A stretch of 49,060 bases of DNA, taken from contig DUNI01000189.1 in the NCBI GenBank assembly GCA_012839445.1, forward strand, positions 1-49,060. The letters are read 5' to 3'. Positions 24,015 to 33,816 of the stretch are shown here, one piece after another (position 1 is the stretch's first letter; each line of letters begins with the position of its first letter). Origin of the DNA: Bacillota bacterium. GTDB lineage: Bacteria; Bacillota; DTU030; DUMP01. The notes beneath the pieces were generated by a model. That model was given only the letters and a program-made list of their open reading frames with translations. It did no database searches and was not told the origin of the DNA. The position numbers and the translations under genes were made by a program.

Positions 24015-25875
24015 GTCTCGTCCCCCCTTCCTTCCAGCCGTCCATGGGGTTTCTTCCTTGGCTTGGTTGTTTAAGCGAAACTTCCTGGCAGTGTAAGTCA
24101 GCCAGCCTACGTATTAAATTCGCGCTATCTTCGTTTTTCCCTGCTCTATTTCGGGAATTTATTTCCCGCCTTAAAGATTGTATCTCTTTTTGAACCCAAA
24201 AAAGTTCAAGGCGACCGGCAAAATCAGCGATTAAAACAGAGGTATCACCAACCGGTGGAGTCTGAACCGCTAGCTGGGCGAGAGCATCTCGAGCCTGCTG
24301 GTCCGGTAACATTTCCGCGAGCCCAGACAAAGAAAAATCGCTGCTACCTTGTTCGAACAGCGCTAGCATAGTCTTGAGCACCACCGCTTGCGGTAAGTTG
24401 CTCAGGTGGTCTTTAGGAATGCTTGCAGCAATGATCGATCTTGTTTCAGGGTAGGTAAGGAACAAGCTACCCAAACCAATTAGTGCACCAGTTTCAGCCT
24501 GATATGTGGCCGGTAGCAAAGACGGTTTTGATTTAGCCTTCGTCTTTTGTTCCTTATAACTACTTTTTTGTTGAACTCGCTTTGACTCCTGTATTTCAGC
24601 CCGTAGTGCCTCCTGACTCAATTTCAGTTCCTCTGCCACCATTTTGGTATACTCTTCCCGCTCAATCAGGTTTTCTATACCCGCTAAGTGAGGAACCATG
24701 GCTTTAGCCACAGTCAACCGGCCTTCTAAAGTAGATATGTCATAACGCTCAGTCAGTCTCTGGAAATAGTAAGCAGGAACATGCAAAGCCTGCTCTATTA
24801 AAGTAGCGAACGCCTTTGGCCCGTGAACACGAATAACATCGTCCGGATCCTTGCCTTCCGGTAACAACAGCACTTTTAACTGACATCCAGCTTGCCGTGC
24901 TAACTGCAACCCGCGTACAGTAGCTGTCTGACCAGCTTTATCGGCATCATAAGCTATAAACATGTGCTTGGTGAAACGCTTTAGCAACGACAATTGTTCC
25001 GACGTGAGAGCCGTTCCTAGCGAAGCTACAGCAAAATCAAAACCATGCTGATGACAAGCCAATACATCTAGATAGCCTTCCACAATAAGTGCTGCATTCT
25101 CACGTTCAATACCGGAGCGGGCCAAATCCAAAGCGTAGAGCAATCTGCTTTTACGATAAATCGGGGTCTCTGGAGAGTTCAGATATTTAGGTTCCCCAGG
25201 CCCTAATACTCTACCCCCAAAAGCCACCACTCGACCACGAAAATCACGAATAGGAAACATTATTCGGCCCCGAAATCGATCGTAGGCACCACTCCCCCTC
25301 GGGCGTGGTATGGCCAGCCCGGCCTTGACAATAGTAGCCTCTGACACTCCATGCTTTTTTAGGTGCTGGATCACACCCTCCCACCTCTCAGGTGCAAAGC
25401 CTAGACCAAATTTCTCTGCCACGGCGGCGTCAATGCCACGATTTTCCAGATAAGCACGTGCCTCAGCACCTATTTGGCGGTGCTGAAGACACGATTGGAA
25501 ATACTGCTGAGCTAGTTCCCCAGCATAGTACAATGTTTGACTCTCTAACTGTCTTTTCTTATGGGCCGGGCTCGATGATGGCACCGGAAGACGGGCTCGT
25601 TCTGCCAGCAGGCGAACAGACTCGGGAAAATCCACCATTTCTCGCTTTTTGATAAACTCAAACACATCGCCGCCTACATTGCAGCCAAAGCAGTAAAACA
25701 TCTGCCGCTCACGGTTGACAGTAAAAGAAGGAGTGTCTTCACTGTGAAAAGGGCATAGCCCGACAAAATTTTGACCTACTTTTTTCAACCGTACATAGTC
25801 ACTAATTACGTCTACTATATCTGAAGCGGCACGCACTTCTTCCACAAACCGTTCAGAAATTATACCGCGGTTCAT
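23998..25875 (-). CDS. dnaG: DNA primase
   Basis: A primase of about 625 residues that makes RNA primers at the replication fork. The N-terminal zinc-binding domain has the CHC2 pattern ([14 protein letters not shown] ... [11 protein letters not shown]). The catalytic core follows with [16 protein letters not shown] (TOPRIM Glu) and the acidic [13 protein letters not shown]. The C-terminal helical domain, which binds the DnaB helicase, covers the last ~150 residues. A GTG at 25884 is in frame; I prefer ATG 25875 ([15 protein letters not shown]) since AGGTGG lies upstream and this is the normal N-terminus. It heads the dnaG-rpoD-trmK-nif3 cluster. Confidence 0.96.
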   Translation of the reverse strand: MNRGIISERFVEEVRAASDIVDVISDYVRLKKVGQNFVGLCPFHSEDTPSFTVNRERQMFYCFGCNVGGDVFEFIKKREMVDFPESVRLLAERARLPVPSSSPAHKKRQLESQTLYYAGELAQQYFQSCLQHRQIGAEARAYLENRGIDAAVAEKFGLGFAPERWEGVIQHLKKHGVSEATIVKAGLAIPRPRGSGAYDRFRGRIMFPIRDFRGRVVAFGGRVLGPGEPKYLNSPETPIYRKSRLLYALDLARSGIERENAALIVEGYLDVLACHQHGFDFAVASLGTALTSEQLSLLKRFTKHMFIAYDADKAGQTATVRGLQLARQAGCQLKVLLLPEGKDPDDVIRVHGPKAFATLIEQALHVPAYYFQRLTERYDISTLEGRLTVAKAMVPHLAGIENLIEREEYTKMVAEELKLSQEALRAEIQESKRVQQKSSYKEQKTKAKSKPSLLPATYQAETGALIGLGSLFLTYPETRSIIAASIPKDHLSNLPQAVVLKTMLALFEQGSSDFSLSGLAEMLPDQQARDALAQLAVQTPPVGDTSVLIADFAGRLELFWVQKEIQSLRREINSRNRAGKNEDSANLIRRLADLHCQEVSLKQPSQGRNPMDGWKEGGTRHAEKG

Positions 25876-25961
25876 CTCTCCCACCTACCTGTATACTTAT
25901 TTTTCGTCAGATAGGCAGGATTTCCTGCTTGCGCTCTTTGGCATTGCTGATAAAGATTGTC

Positions 25962-25994
25962 ATTTTCCCATTATGCCCCCTGTGCTGGGAAAAT
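25962..25994 (-). terminator. Possible terminator after the Cys-rich gene
   Basis: ATTTTCCCA (25962-25970) and TGGGAAAAT (25986-25994) are perfect 9-base arms with a 15-base loop, lying just after the stop of the small Cys-rich gene on the minus strand. The downstream T content is low, so function is uncertain. Confidence 0.4.
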
Positions 25995-25997
25995 ATC

Positions 25998-26300
25998 CTA
26001 GCCAGTATTATGGCATGTGTAGCTGGGACACTGCTGACACTGATCTTGATTAGACAATATGGTATCAAACTTAGTACAGCGTAACACCAGTACACTATCC
26101 GTACTGTTAAGAAAATGTTTTCCAGGCTCTAAAAAAAGACAATGCTCTTTAGCCATAAGTTCCGGTATGGGACAATCATCGCAAATATTGCTGCTACCAT
26201 ATGTAGCAATAAATTCCACATCCCCTGCCAGACAACGATATCGCGGGCCCACTGATCCCCCTGGGGCAGTAAGAATGCGAAAAATACAAGTTGTTCCCAC
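25998..26300 (-). CDS. Small cysteine-rich protein of unknown function
   Basis: A protein of about 100 residues that I do not recognise. It has eight to nine cysteines, including NICDDCP and CQQCPSYTC near the C-terminus, a pattern suggesting a metal or Fe-S site. It has no signal peptide or membrane segment. The frame opens at 26339, but I chose GTG 26300 because AAGGGGGAG sits just before it, while the earlier ATG has no ribosome site. It lies between dgt and dnaG in the same direction, 78 bases after dgt. Coding is supported by the good ribosome site and by fit within a gap between genes, but not by homology I can name. Confidence 0.55.
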   Translation of the reverse strand: MGTTCIFRILTAPGGSVGPRYRCLAGDVEFIATYGSSNICDDCPIPELMAKEHCLFLEPGKHFLNSTDSVLVLRCTKFDTILSNQDQCQQCPSYTCHNTG

Positions 26301-26378
26301 TGTGCTCCCCCTTTTGCCTCTATTCTCGTCTAACAGCATCTTATGGCTTTCAAGATGAGAATATGTCGGGGTCAGCGA

Positions 26379-27389
26379 TCAATCCCAAAGTAGACCATTG
26401 CCAAAAGAACGAGGAAAAAAGCAACGCAGAAACTCAGCTTTAGCAAAACGGTCAGTCATGCCGGCAATATAATCGCATACTGCTCGCTCCGTCCGTCCAT
26501 GAGCAGCCTTAGTATACTCATCTGGCAAGGACTCAGGGTGGTCTAAAAAATAAAAATACAGACTTTCTATGAGATGCCGGGCTTTTGCTTCTTCAGTCTT
26601 AGCTTCCGATCCAATGTAAACACGTTCAAACAAAAAGCTGCGCAGTAAATTGGTAGCTTGGCCCACTTTGGGACTCATTTGGATAATCGGGCATCCATAA
26701 CTAGTCTTGATTATGTCGGTAACCATAGTATTTATACGTTGGCTATGTGTATCGCCCAACAGTGCAAATAATCCTTCCGGAAAATCTCGGGGAGCAATAA
26801 TCTGAGCTCGTAATGCATCATCGATATCATGATTGATGTAAGCAATGCGATCTGCCCAGCGCACCACTGTCCCTTCTAATGTACTTGCTTTCCCAGATCC
26901 AGTATGGTTTAAGATTCCATCACGTACCTCTTGAGTTAGGTTCAGACCGGAACCTCCTTCTAGAACATCTACCACTCTTAAGCTTTGCTCATTATGATGA
27001 AAGCCTCCCGGGAACACCTTGTTTAGCGCTTCCTCACCTGTATGGCCAAAAGGAGTATGCCCCAAATCATGGCCTAAAGCGATGGCTTCGGTTAAATCTT
27101 CGTTAAGGCGTAACGCCCGAGCAATAGTACGAGCAATTTGCGCTACTTCTAAAGTATGAGTAAGACGAGTGCGATAATGATCTCCTTCGGGGGAAATAAA
27201 AACTTGGGTTTTATGTTTTAATCTGCGAAAGGCTTTAGAATGGATAATCCGATCCCGATCCCGTTGAAAAACTGTTCGGACACTACATTCTTCCTCCGGT
27301 CGCATCCGTCCACGGCTCTCAGCCGCCAGCTGGGCCAACGATGACAATTCTTCGGCTTCTCGAATCTCCGCTTGTTCGCGAACCAGCAT
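26379..27389 (-). CDS. dgt: Deoxyguanosinetriphosphate triphosphohydrolase-like protein (HD domain)
   Basis: A 336-residue dNTPase of the HD superfamily. Metal-binding residues can be read in RLTHTLEVAQIAR (first His) and ALGHDLGHTPFGH (His-Asp and catalytic His), with a later Asp in RWADRIAYINHDIDDAL. The N-terminus DRDRIIHSKAFRRLKHKTQVF is typical of the Dgt type 2 group, which hydrolyses dNTPs to nucleosides and triphosphate. The start ATG follows AGGGGGGAAGGGT. It lies directly upstream of the Cys-rich gene and dnaG, a common Firmicute neighbourhood (dgt-dnaG-rpoD). Confidence 0.94.
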   Translation of the reverse strand: MLVREQAEIREAEELSSLAQLAAESRGRMRPEEECSVRTVFQRDRDRIIHSKAFRRLKHKTQVFISPEGDHYRTRLTHTLEVAQIARTIARALRLNEDLTEAIALGHDLGHTPFGHTGEEALNKVFPGGFHHNEQSLRVVDVLEGGSGLNLTQEVRDGILNHTGSGKASTLEGTVVRWADRIAYINHDIDDALRAQIIAPRDFPEGLFALLGDTHSQRINTMVTDIIKTSYGCPIIQMSPKVGQATNLLRSFLFERVYIGSEAKTEEAKARHLIESLYFYFLDHPESLPDEYTKAAHGRTERAVCDYIAGMTDRFAKAEFLRCFFPRSFGNGLLWD

Positions 27390-27420
27390 ACCCTTCCCCC
27401 CTGCTACTGGGTGCGTATAA

Positions 27421-27440
27421 GCCCGCGCCTAGGCGCGGGC
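27421..27440 (-). terminator. Terminator hairpin after ppdK
   Basis: GCCCGCGC-CTAG-GCGCGGGC is a very GC-rich 8-bp stem with a 4-base loop, 11 bases beyond the ppdK stop on the minus strand. A-rich sequence precedes and only TTAT follows, so it may be a partial terminator before dgt. Confidence 0.6.
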
Positions 27441-27451
27441 TTTATTACGCT

Positions 27452-30100
27452 TTATTTATTGCGGTTTAAGAGCTCAGCTCGCGCCGCCGCAAGCCTTGCC
27501 ACTGGCACCCTAAAAGGAGAACAACTAACATAGTCAAAACCGGTCCGGTGACAAAAGTCGATGGATTCAGGATCTCCGCCATGTTCACCGCAAATACCAA
27601 CGTGTAGATCGTTCCTAACTGATCTTCCTTTTTCTACAGCTAGGGCAATAAGCTGTCCCATTCCTTCCTCATCTAGTACAGCAAACGGGTTCTCTTGAAG
27701 AATTTTCTTCTCTATATAGGCTGGAAGGAATTTGCCCTCAGCATCATCTCGACTAAAACCAAAGGTGGTTTGAGTTAGATCATTGGTACCAAAAGAGAAG
27801 AAGTCGGCATGCTGGGCAATTTTGTCAGCCACCAAGCAAGCCCTTGGTAACTCAATCATGGTGCCAACTTTGTACTCAAACTGGACACCTTCGCGTTCTT
27901 TGGTCTTCTCTGCCACCTGAACCACGATCTCCCGCAACAACTCTAACTCTGCAGGTATGCCTACCAATGGAATCATGATCTCCGGATAAACCTCTACTCC
28001 TTCTTTGACCAAACGGCTTACGGCGTTAAAAATCGCTTGGGCCTGCATTTCGTAGACGTCCGGGAACGTAACTCCAAGACGGCAACCACGGTGCCCCAGC
28101 ATGGGGTTGAATTCTGCCAAAGCTCGAACCTTCCGCAATAGCTCTTGTAGCTGGCTAAGACGTTCTGGATCTTTCTTAGTAATTCTGAGCTCTGTAATCT
28201 TAACCAACAGCTCTTCTACTTTTGGCAAGAACTCGTGCAAAGGAGGATCCAGTAGACGAATGGTAACCGGGTAACCAGCCATGGCTTTTAAGATACCGTA
28301 AAAATCTTCTTCTTGGATGGAAAGCAATTTAGCTAAAGACTCTCGACGACCTTCCGGCGTACCGGCTAAAATCATCTCTTGCACTATAGGTAAGCGCGAT
28401 GGCTCCATAAACATGTGTTCTGTACGGCATAAACCAATACCGTTAGCTCCAAACTGCCGAGCCTGGTTAGCATCCCGTGGATAATCGGCATTAGCCCGCA
28501 CATCCAAGGTCCTAACCTCGTCCGCCCAATCTAAGATAGTCTCAAAATCGCCGGTAAGCTCGGGCTCGATCATTGGGGCCACACCCAAAATGACGTGTCC
28601 CGTGGCACCATCGATAGTAATAACATCGTCTTTTTTAACAGTCTCATTTCCCACTACAAATAATTCGCTCTCGGCATCAATCTTGATACCCTCACAACCA
28701 CAAACAGCCGGTTTACCCATACCGCGTGCCACCACAGCTGCGTGACTAGTCATACCACCACGACTGGTTAGTACGCCTCGTGCTGATACCAAGCCGTGAA
28801 TATCGTCGGGAGTGGTCTCAGTACGTACCAAGATCACGTTCTCCCCATCATTGCCCCGGGCTTCGGCTTCATCAGCTGTGAAAACCACTTTTCCAGTAGC
28901 TGCACCTGGAGATGCCGGTAACCCAGTAGCCACAATCTCGATTTTTGCCTCCGGATCAATGCGTCGGTGCATAAGCTGTACTAACTGGGCCGGATCTACT
29001 CTAAGCAAGGCCTCCTGCTTAGAAATTTTTCCTTCCCTCACTAAGTCCACGGCTACTTTTATGGCTGCAGCAGCTGTGCGTTTGCCCGAGCGTGTTTGTA
29101 GAATGTAGAGTTTGCCCTCTTGCACAGTGAATTCGATATCTTGCAGGTCATGATAATGGTCTTCCAGCAACTTGGCCACCCGATGGAACTCGTCATAGAT
29201 ATTCGGAAATTCCTCTTTAAGATGATCTATCGGCTCAGGAGTACGTATACCCGCCACTACGTCTTCCCCTTGGGCATTTATTAGATACTCGCCATACAAC
29301 GCATTCTCACCAGTAGCCGGATTACGGGTAAATGCAACACCGGTACCGGAAGTTGGGCCCATATTGCCATACACCATCACCTGGATATTCACTGCTGTAC
29401 CCAGATCATCAGAAATCTTATTAAGGCGCCGATAAACCTTGGCCCGCTCGTTGTTCCAAGAAGCAAAGACAGCGTGAACAGCGGACAGAAGCTGGGAATA
29501 GGGATCTTGAGGGAAATCCTCGCCTACGTGCTCACGATAAATAGCTTTGAACTCTTGAATCAGCTCTTTTAGGTGATCCGCAGTCAGATCGGTATCCAGC
29601 ACCACACCCTTAGCGTTTTTTAGCTCAGCTAGGGCATCCTCAAACTTTTCGCCGGGTATGCTCATGGCCACATCGCCGAACATCTGGATAAACCGGCGGT
29701 AACAGTCATAGGCAAACCGCTCATTTTCTGTCTTCTCTGCAAGACCTTGCACACTAACGTCGGTAAGGCCCAGGTTCAAAATAGTGTCCATCATACCGGG
29801 CATAGATACCGGAGCTCCTGAACGCACCGAAACCAACAGTGGATCATTTGCGTCCCCAAACTTCTTATCCATGGCCTGCTCCAGATACTTAATACCCTGG
29901 CGAATCTGCTCTTCTAGGCCCTCTGGGAATTTGCCACCCTCTTCTTGGTAGAAGTCCAGGCAAGCTTCCGTAGTCACAATAATCCCCGGCGGCACAGGAA
30001 GCTCAATCCTAGTCATTTCAGCTAGGTTTGCTCCTTTTCCTCCTAGAAGTGTCCTCATATTAGCGTTGCCTTCAGCAAAAGTATAGACATATTTGGTCAT
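27452..30100 (-). CDS. ppdK: Pyruvate, phosphate dikinase
   Basis: An 882-residue enzyme interconverting pyruvate + ATP + Pi and phosphoenolpyruvate + AMP + PPi. The N-terminal ATP-grasp region starts YVYTFAEGNANMRTLLGGKGANLAEM. The phosphohistidine domain has GGMTSHAAVVARGMGKPAVCG, with the catalytic His and the regulatory Thr just before it. The C-terminal TIM barrel has IGLCRTEHMF, MLGHRGCRLG, FSFGTNDLTQTTFGFSRDD and the catalytic Cys region GICGEHGGDPES. The start follows GGAGGT and is 5 bases after ppsR, whose product regulates this enzyme, so they form one operon. Confidence 0.97.
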   Translation of the reverse strand: MTKYVYTFAEGNANMRTLLGGKGANLAEMTRIELPVPPGIIVTTEACLDFYQEEGGKFPEGLEEQIRQGIKYLEQAMDKKFGDANDPLLVSVRSGAPVSMPGMMDTILNLGLTDVSVQGLAEKTENERFAYDCYRRFIQMFGDVAMSIPGEKFEDALAELKNAKGVVLDTDLTADHLKELIQEFKAIYREHVGEDFPQDPYSQLLSAVHAVFASWNNERAKVYRRLNKISDDLGTAVNIQVMVYGNMGPTSGTGVAFTRNPATGENALYGEYLINAQGEDVVAGIRTPEPIDHLKEEFPNIYDEFHRVAKLLEDHYHDLQDIEFTVQEGKLYILQTRSGKRTAAAAIKVAVDLVREGKISKQEALLRVDPAQLVQLMHRRIDPEAKIEIVATGLPASPGAATGKVVFTADEAEARGNDGENVILVRTETTPDDIHGLVSARGVLTSRGGMTSHAAVVARGMGKPAVCGCEGIKIDAESELFVVGNETVKKDDVITIDGATGHVILGVAPMIEPELTGDFETILDWADEVRTLDVRANADYPRDANQARQFGANGIGLCRTEHMFMEPSRLPIVQEMILAGTPEGRRESLAKLLSIQEEDFYGILKAMAGYPVTIRLLDPPLHEFLPKVEELLVKITELRITKKDPERLSQLQELLRKVRALAEFNPMLGHRGCRLGVTFPDVYEMQAQAIFNAVSRLVKEGVEVYPEIMIPLVGIPAELELLREIVVQVAEKTKEREGVQFEYKVGTMIELPRACLVADKIAQHADFFSFGTNDLTQTTFGFSRDDAEGKFLPAYIEKKILQENPFAVLDEEGMGQLIALAVEKGRSVRNDLHVGICGEHGGDPESIDFCHRTGFDYVSCSPFRVPVARLAAARAELLNRNK

Positions 30101-30105
30101 AAGTT

Positions 30106-30900
30106 TTACCTCCAGTTAATTAGTTGCATTATTTTAGTTGCAATCTCTTCTACAGCCATGTTAGTAACATCGAGAACTGGGCATTTTAGTTTTGTCATTA
30201 TTTCTTCAGCGAACTCAACTTCTTTGGCAATCCGCGCCGGGCTAGCATAATCGGCATTTACTTCCAAACCCATAGTTCGTAGCCTTTCTTGCCTAATTTC
30301 CACCAGTTTTTCTGCCGAAACTGTCAGACCAATAACTTTCCCAGGAGGAAGAGCAAATAACTCCTCAGGAGGTGATATACCCGACACCAAAGGCAGATTA
30401 GCCGCTTTAATCTTCTGATTGGCTAGGTACAAAGAAAGTGGCGTCTTAGACGTACGGGAAATACCTATCAGCACTACATCAGCCCAGCTGAAACCGCGGA
30501 AATCTTTTCCATCATCAAATCTCACAGCAAATTCTATTGCTTCTATGCGTTCAAAGTAATCCTCGTCCAAACGGTGCACTAAGCCAGCCTCGAGTTTTGG
30601 CGGACCAGGCATTATTCTGCCTAGGGCTGTTAGAACAGGGCCCATTACATCCACTGCACACAAACCTCGTTCTTTAGCCCCTTGGGCCACGGCCTGGCGT
30701 AGCTCTGGTAACACAAAGGTATAAACAAGCACACAGTTTATCCCCTCAGCCTCACAAAGCACCTCTTCCACATGGGCGGGATCGGCTACGAATGGTATCC
30801 GTCTTACCTTGGCCGGTGGCGAAGATTCAAATTGACACAAAGCCGCTCGAACCACTAATTCTGCCGTCTCCCCCAATGAATCCGAGAGGATGAAAACCAC
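30106..30900 (-). CDS. ppsR: Pyruvate, phosphate dikinase regulatory protein (bifunctional kinase/phosphorylase)
   Basis: A protein of about 264-270 residues of the PSRP family (DUF299, Bacillus YqfL). It inactivates PPDK by ADP-dependent phosphorylation of a Thr and reactivates it by Pi-dependent removal. Motifs: SDSLGETAELVVRAAL at the N-terminus, RLDEDYFERIEAIEFAVRFDDGKD, and the P-loop LIGISRTSKTPLSLYLA. The first standard start, GTG 30900, has a GAGGA site but trims the conserved residues before VVFILSDS. An ATT at 30916-30918, seven bases after GGGGGG, would add MKEERP and match homologues; an out-of-frame ATG lies at 30923-30925. It lies between the CBS-type repressor and ppdK. Confidence 0.93.
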   Translation of the reverse strand: MVFILSDSLGETAELVVRAALCQFESSPPAKVRRIPFVADPAHVEEVLCEAEGINCVLVYTFVLPELRQAVAQGAKERGLCAVDVMGPVLTALGRIMPGPPKLEAGLVHRLDEDYFERIEAIEFAVRFDDGKDFRGFSWADVVLIGISRTSKTPLSLYLANQKIKAANLPLVSGISPPEELFALPPGKVIGLTVSAEKLVEIRQERLRTMGLEVNADYASPARIAKEVEFAEEIMTKLKCPVLDVTNMAVEEIATKIMQLINWR

Positions 30901-30931
30901 TGGTCGTTCCTCTTTAATACGTCATCCCCCC

Positions 30932-31543
30932 TTAGTTGATTTTTTCTCCAAGCTCGGAAAAGAGTTTGGTAATCCTACTCCTGGTAATCCGTCCTATCAG
31001 TTCTTGTTTTTCGCCACGGTCATTGGGAGCTGCCTTTTTACGCACTACCGGAAGTGCTTCTACTTGATAAACAGTTAATCTTTGGGCTGCAGTGAAAACG
31101 CTCTCCTCCGGAGAAGCAGTTATAACTTGGGACACGCGGGTCATAATAAGTCCCACCGGGACATTATTAAGATCCGTCCGGCCCAAGCTCAATCTTAGTA
31201 AGTCCCGACGAGAAACTACCCCTGCTAAAAAACCATCTTCGTCCACCACAAAGACTGTACCCTGATCCTCTAACATCATGGTGACCAAGGCATCATAAGC
31301 AGTGGTACCTACAGAAACTACCACCGGCGCTGCCTTTACGTCCCCCACTGTAAGTTCCTTTAGGTAGGACAAGGCTTCCATATCTCCCTCGCCTATATAG
31401 GTATATCCTACTCGCGGTTTCGCCTCTAATATACCTGCCATGGTGAGAACTGTAAGGTCAGGACGCAGGGTGGCTCGAGTCACGCCCAGGCGGTTAGCTA
31501 CTTCTTCGCCAGTAATCGGGCCTTCGGATTTCACGATAGCCAC
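30932..31543 (-). CDS. CcpN/YqzB-like HTH-CBS transcriptional repressor
   Basis: A DNA-binding regulator with an N-terminal winged HTH (GPITGEEVANRLGVTRATLRPDLTVLTMAGIL) and two CBS domains (VGTTAYDALVTMMLEDQGTVFVVDEDG; ASPEESVFTAAQRLTVYQVEALPVV). In Bacillus CcpN represses gluconeogenic genes when glycolytic substrates are present and is linked to yqfL (ppsR), as here. The first standard start (GTG 31543) has no ribosome site and drops the conserved LTxRQxxI helix. The frame upstream reads ATC CAA CTA ACG GCA CGA CAA, with AGGAGGAGGG ahead, so an ATC at 31571-31573 is the likely start; an out-of-frame ATG is at 31578-31580. An inverted repeat in its promoter suggests autoregulation. Confidence 0.9.
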   Translation of the reverse strand: MAIVKSEGPITGEEVANRLGVTRATLRPDLTVLTMAGILEAKPRVGYTYIGEGDMEALSYLKELTVGDVKAAPVVVSVGTTAYDALVTMMLEDQGTVFVVDEDGFLAGVVSRRDLLRLSLGRTDLNNVPVGLIMTRVSQVITASPEESVFTAAQRLTVYQVEALPVVRKKAAPNDRGEKQELIGRITRSRITKLFSELGEKIN

Positions 31544-31605
31544 TATATGTTTTTGTCGTGCCGTTAGTTGGATGACGCATCACCCTCCTCCTAACCATAT
31601 ATAAC

Positions 31606-31635
31606 CATACCACACGCAAATTATATAATGGTATG
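31606..31635 (-). promoter_or_regulatory. Inverted repeat around a -10-like box upstream of the ccpN-like operon
   Basis: CATACCA (31606-31612) and TGGTATG (31629-31635) are perfect 7-base arms. Between them the minus strand reads TATAAT. The -35 region is not obvious. The layout, a dyad spanning the -10 box upstream of a repressor gene, suggests an operator for the ccpN-like protein or another regulator. Confidence 0.5.
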
Positions 31636-31681
31636 CGTCAGAGATGCTGGAACTTGTAGGCTGTTACTGAAGGATATTCTC

Positions 31682-31718
31682 CCTGCGCAGGAAAAACCCT
31701 CTTTTTTTCCTGCGCAGG
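31682..31718 (-). terminator. Terminator of the glyQS operon
   Basis: The arms CCTGCGCAGGAAAAA and TTTTTCCTGCGCAGG give a 15-bp stem with a 7-base loop. The 10-base cores are themselves palindromic. It lies 14 bases after the glyS stop on the minus strand and before the ccpN-like promoter. Confidence 0.75.
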
Positions 31719-31731
31719 TAACATATTTTCT

Positions 31732-33816
31732 TTAAGCTTCTGAAACAAGACGACTAAAATCGGCAATGGATAACGCCAAATCCCGTATCGCTTTTAGCAA
31801 AGACAATCGATTAGCTCGGATTTTAGGTTCTTTGGCCATAACCAGCACATCGGTAAAAAAGCGATCTACTGGTTCAGCCAAAGCAGATAGTTGTTCAATG
31901 GCTTCCCGTCCCCGATCCTCCGCTACCAAACAAGGCACCCTATCCTTAAGTTTCAGGTAATGGTGATATAGTTCTATTTCTGCCTGTTCAGTCAAAAGTT
32001 CTGGTCTTAGCTCCTCATTCCCGGCCTTACAGGCCAAGTTCCCCACCCGAACAAAAGCCTGAAGCATATTGGCAAAAAAGGGTTCTTTTCTTAATTGGGT
32101 AATGAGTTCAGCCCGACGATAAGATTGGCTAGGATGCTCAGGTAACACTGCCAGTACAGCATCCACCACATCGTACCTTAGGTCGCGATCTTCTAGTACA
32201 ACACGCAATCTCTGAGTGAGAAATTCTCTCACCTCGGCAACCACGTCATTGGCAGAACGTGGCAAAAGCTCTTGTTCTTCATATAATGCCGCTGCTTTCT
32301 CAGCTAGCTCTACCAGAGAAAGATCCAATTCCTGATCCAGTATAATGTTTATCGACCCATTGGCTTGTCGCCGTAGACCATAAGGATCTTCAGAGCCGGT
32401 GGGAATTAAGCCCGCACCAAAACAGCCTACGATAGTATCAATTTTGTCGCTGATTGCCAGTAACGCACCGCTTAAAGTCGCTGGCAGCTCATCACCGGCG
32501 AAGCGAGGTAAGTATTGTTCCGCTATAGCCTGGGCTACACTGGCGTGCTCCCCTTTAAGCAAGGCGTATTCCCGCCCCATTAAACCTTGAAGCTCAGGAA
32601 ACTCGTTAACCATGTTAGTTGTCAGATCGGCTTTAGCCAAAAACGCCGCCCGCTCTACCAACGAAGTAGCCACTTTATCCAAGCCCGCCCTGCGAGCCAA
32701 GAATTGGGCCAGAGCCATAAGTCTCTGACTCTTGTCGTATAGGGTGCCCAAATTCTCTTGGAAAACAATTGCCTCCAGCTGTTTGACCCTGTCGGCCAAT
32801 GATATCTTTCGATCTTCTTCGAAGAAGAAACGCGCGTCAGCCAACCGGGCCCGCAGTACATTCTCATTGCCTTCCCGGACCTTGTCTAGATGATCGGCAG
32901 TGCCGTTTCGAACAGCGACAAAATAAGGTAGCAAATCCCCTTCTTTATTGACAACTGGGAAATAACGCTGGTGATCCTTCATGGGAGTAATGATCACATC
33001 AGCAGGTAAGGTTAGGTAGTCATGAGCAAAGGAGCCCATGAGTGCTGTAGGGTACTCTACTAGAAATGTTACCTCATTTAATAGTTCTTCGGTCCAGAGA
33101 ACACGTCCCTTTATTTGGTTGGCCAGTTCATCTCCCTGAGCACGAATTATCCTCTTACGTTCTTCTGGAGCCAATACCACGAATCCTCTTTCTAAACAAT
33201 GGAAATAATCTCCAGCATCAGATGCGGCAAACGGCCCCGGAGCTAAAAACCGATGGCCAAATGTATAACGATCGCTCCTGATTCCCTCTATATCAAATTC
33301 CACCACCTCGGAACCGAACAATGAGAGCAACCATCTAATAGGGCGAACAAATTTAAGTTCTCTGCTTCCCCAACGCATTGGCCGCTGGAAAGACAGACTC
33401 CGGACCAATGCCGGCAAACCCTCTGCCAAAACCTGCTGCGTTGGACGTCCCTCTTCACGTTTGGTGGCAAAAACATATTGGCCCCCATCCACTGTACGCA
33501 CCTTTAGCTTTGAAAGTTCCACCCCTTGACTCCGGGCAAATCCTTCAGCAGCACGAGTTGGTTGGCCAGCGGTATCAAAAGCAGCCTTAGCCGGAGGCCC
33601 CTTCACCTGGAATTCTTGTGGGGTCGTTTCTTCAGCTAAATCTTTAACCACCAATACCAATCGCCGCGGAGTTCCCATAACGGTCGCTTCTGCAAAACTC
33701 AGGCGCGTAGACGTAAACATGTTTTCGGCCAAAGTCTTGAGCTGATTCAGCATTTCTGGCATTAAGCGGGCCGGTATCTCTTCACACCCAATTTCAAACA
33801 CTAAATCTCGACTCAT
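31732..33816 (-). CDS. glyS: Glycyl-tRNA synthetase beta subunit
   Basis: A 694-residue beta subunit of the bacterial alpha2beta2 glycyl-tRNA synthetase. The N-terminus [63 protein letters not shown] and [14 protein letters not shown] are family hallmarks. The C-terminal region resembles anticodon-binding domains. It supports tRNA-Gly binding while the alpha subunit activates glycine. Its start overlaps the glyQ stop by 4 bp, so the subunits are coupled in translation. The leader upstream of glyQ is a T-box. Confidence 0.97.
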   Translation of the reverse strand: MSRDLVFEIGCEEIPARLMPEMLNQLKTLAENMFTSTRLSFAEATVMGTPRRLVLVVKDLAEETTPQEFQVKGPPAKAAFDTAGQPTRAAEGFARSQGVELSKLKVRTVDGGQYVFATKREEGRPTQQVLAEGLPALVRSLSFQRPMRWGSRELKFVRPIRWLLSLFGSEVVEFDIEGIRSDRYTFGHRFLAPGPFAASDAGDYFHCLERGFVVLAPEERKRIIRAQGDELANQIKGRVLWTEELLNEVTFLVEYPTALMGSFAHDYLTLPADVIITPMKDHQRYFPVVNKEGDLLPYFVAVRNGTADHLDKVREGNENVLRARLADARFFFEEDRKISLADRVKQLEAIVFQENLGTLYDKSQRLMALAQFLARRAGLDKVATSLVERAAFLAKADLTTNMVNEFPELQGLMGREYALLKGEHASVAQAIAEQYLPRFAGDELPATLSGALLAISDKIDTIVGCFGAGLIPTGSEDPYGLRRQANGSINIILDQELDLSLVELAEKAAALYEEQELLPRSANDVVAEVREFLTQRLRVVLEDRDLRYDVVDAVLAVLPEHPSQSYRRAELITQLRKEPFFANMLQAFVRVGNLACKAGNEELRPELLTEQAEIELYHHYLKLKDRVPCLVAEDRGREAIEQLSALAEPVDRFFTDVLVMAKEPKIRANRLSLLKAIRDLALSIADFSRLVSEA

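Noticed and set aside
26059-26358. Open frame of 99 codons on the + strand
   Set aside because: It is antisense to the Cys-rich gene and dgt upstream region and has no ribosome site.
31682-31718. Mobile-element inverted repeats
   Set aside because: The arms are only 7 bases apart, next to a stop codon, and carry A/T tracts, so a terminator explains them better.
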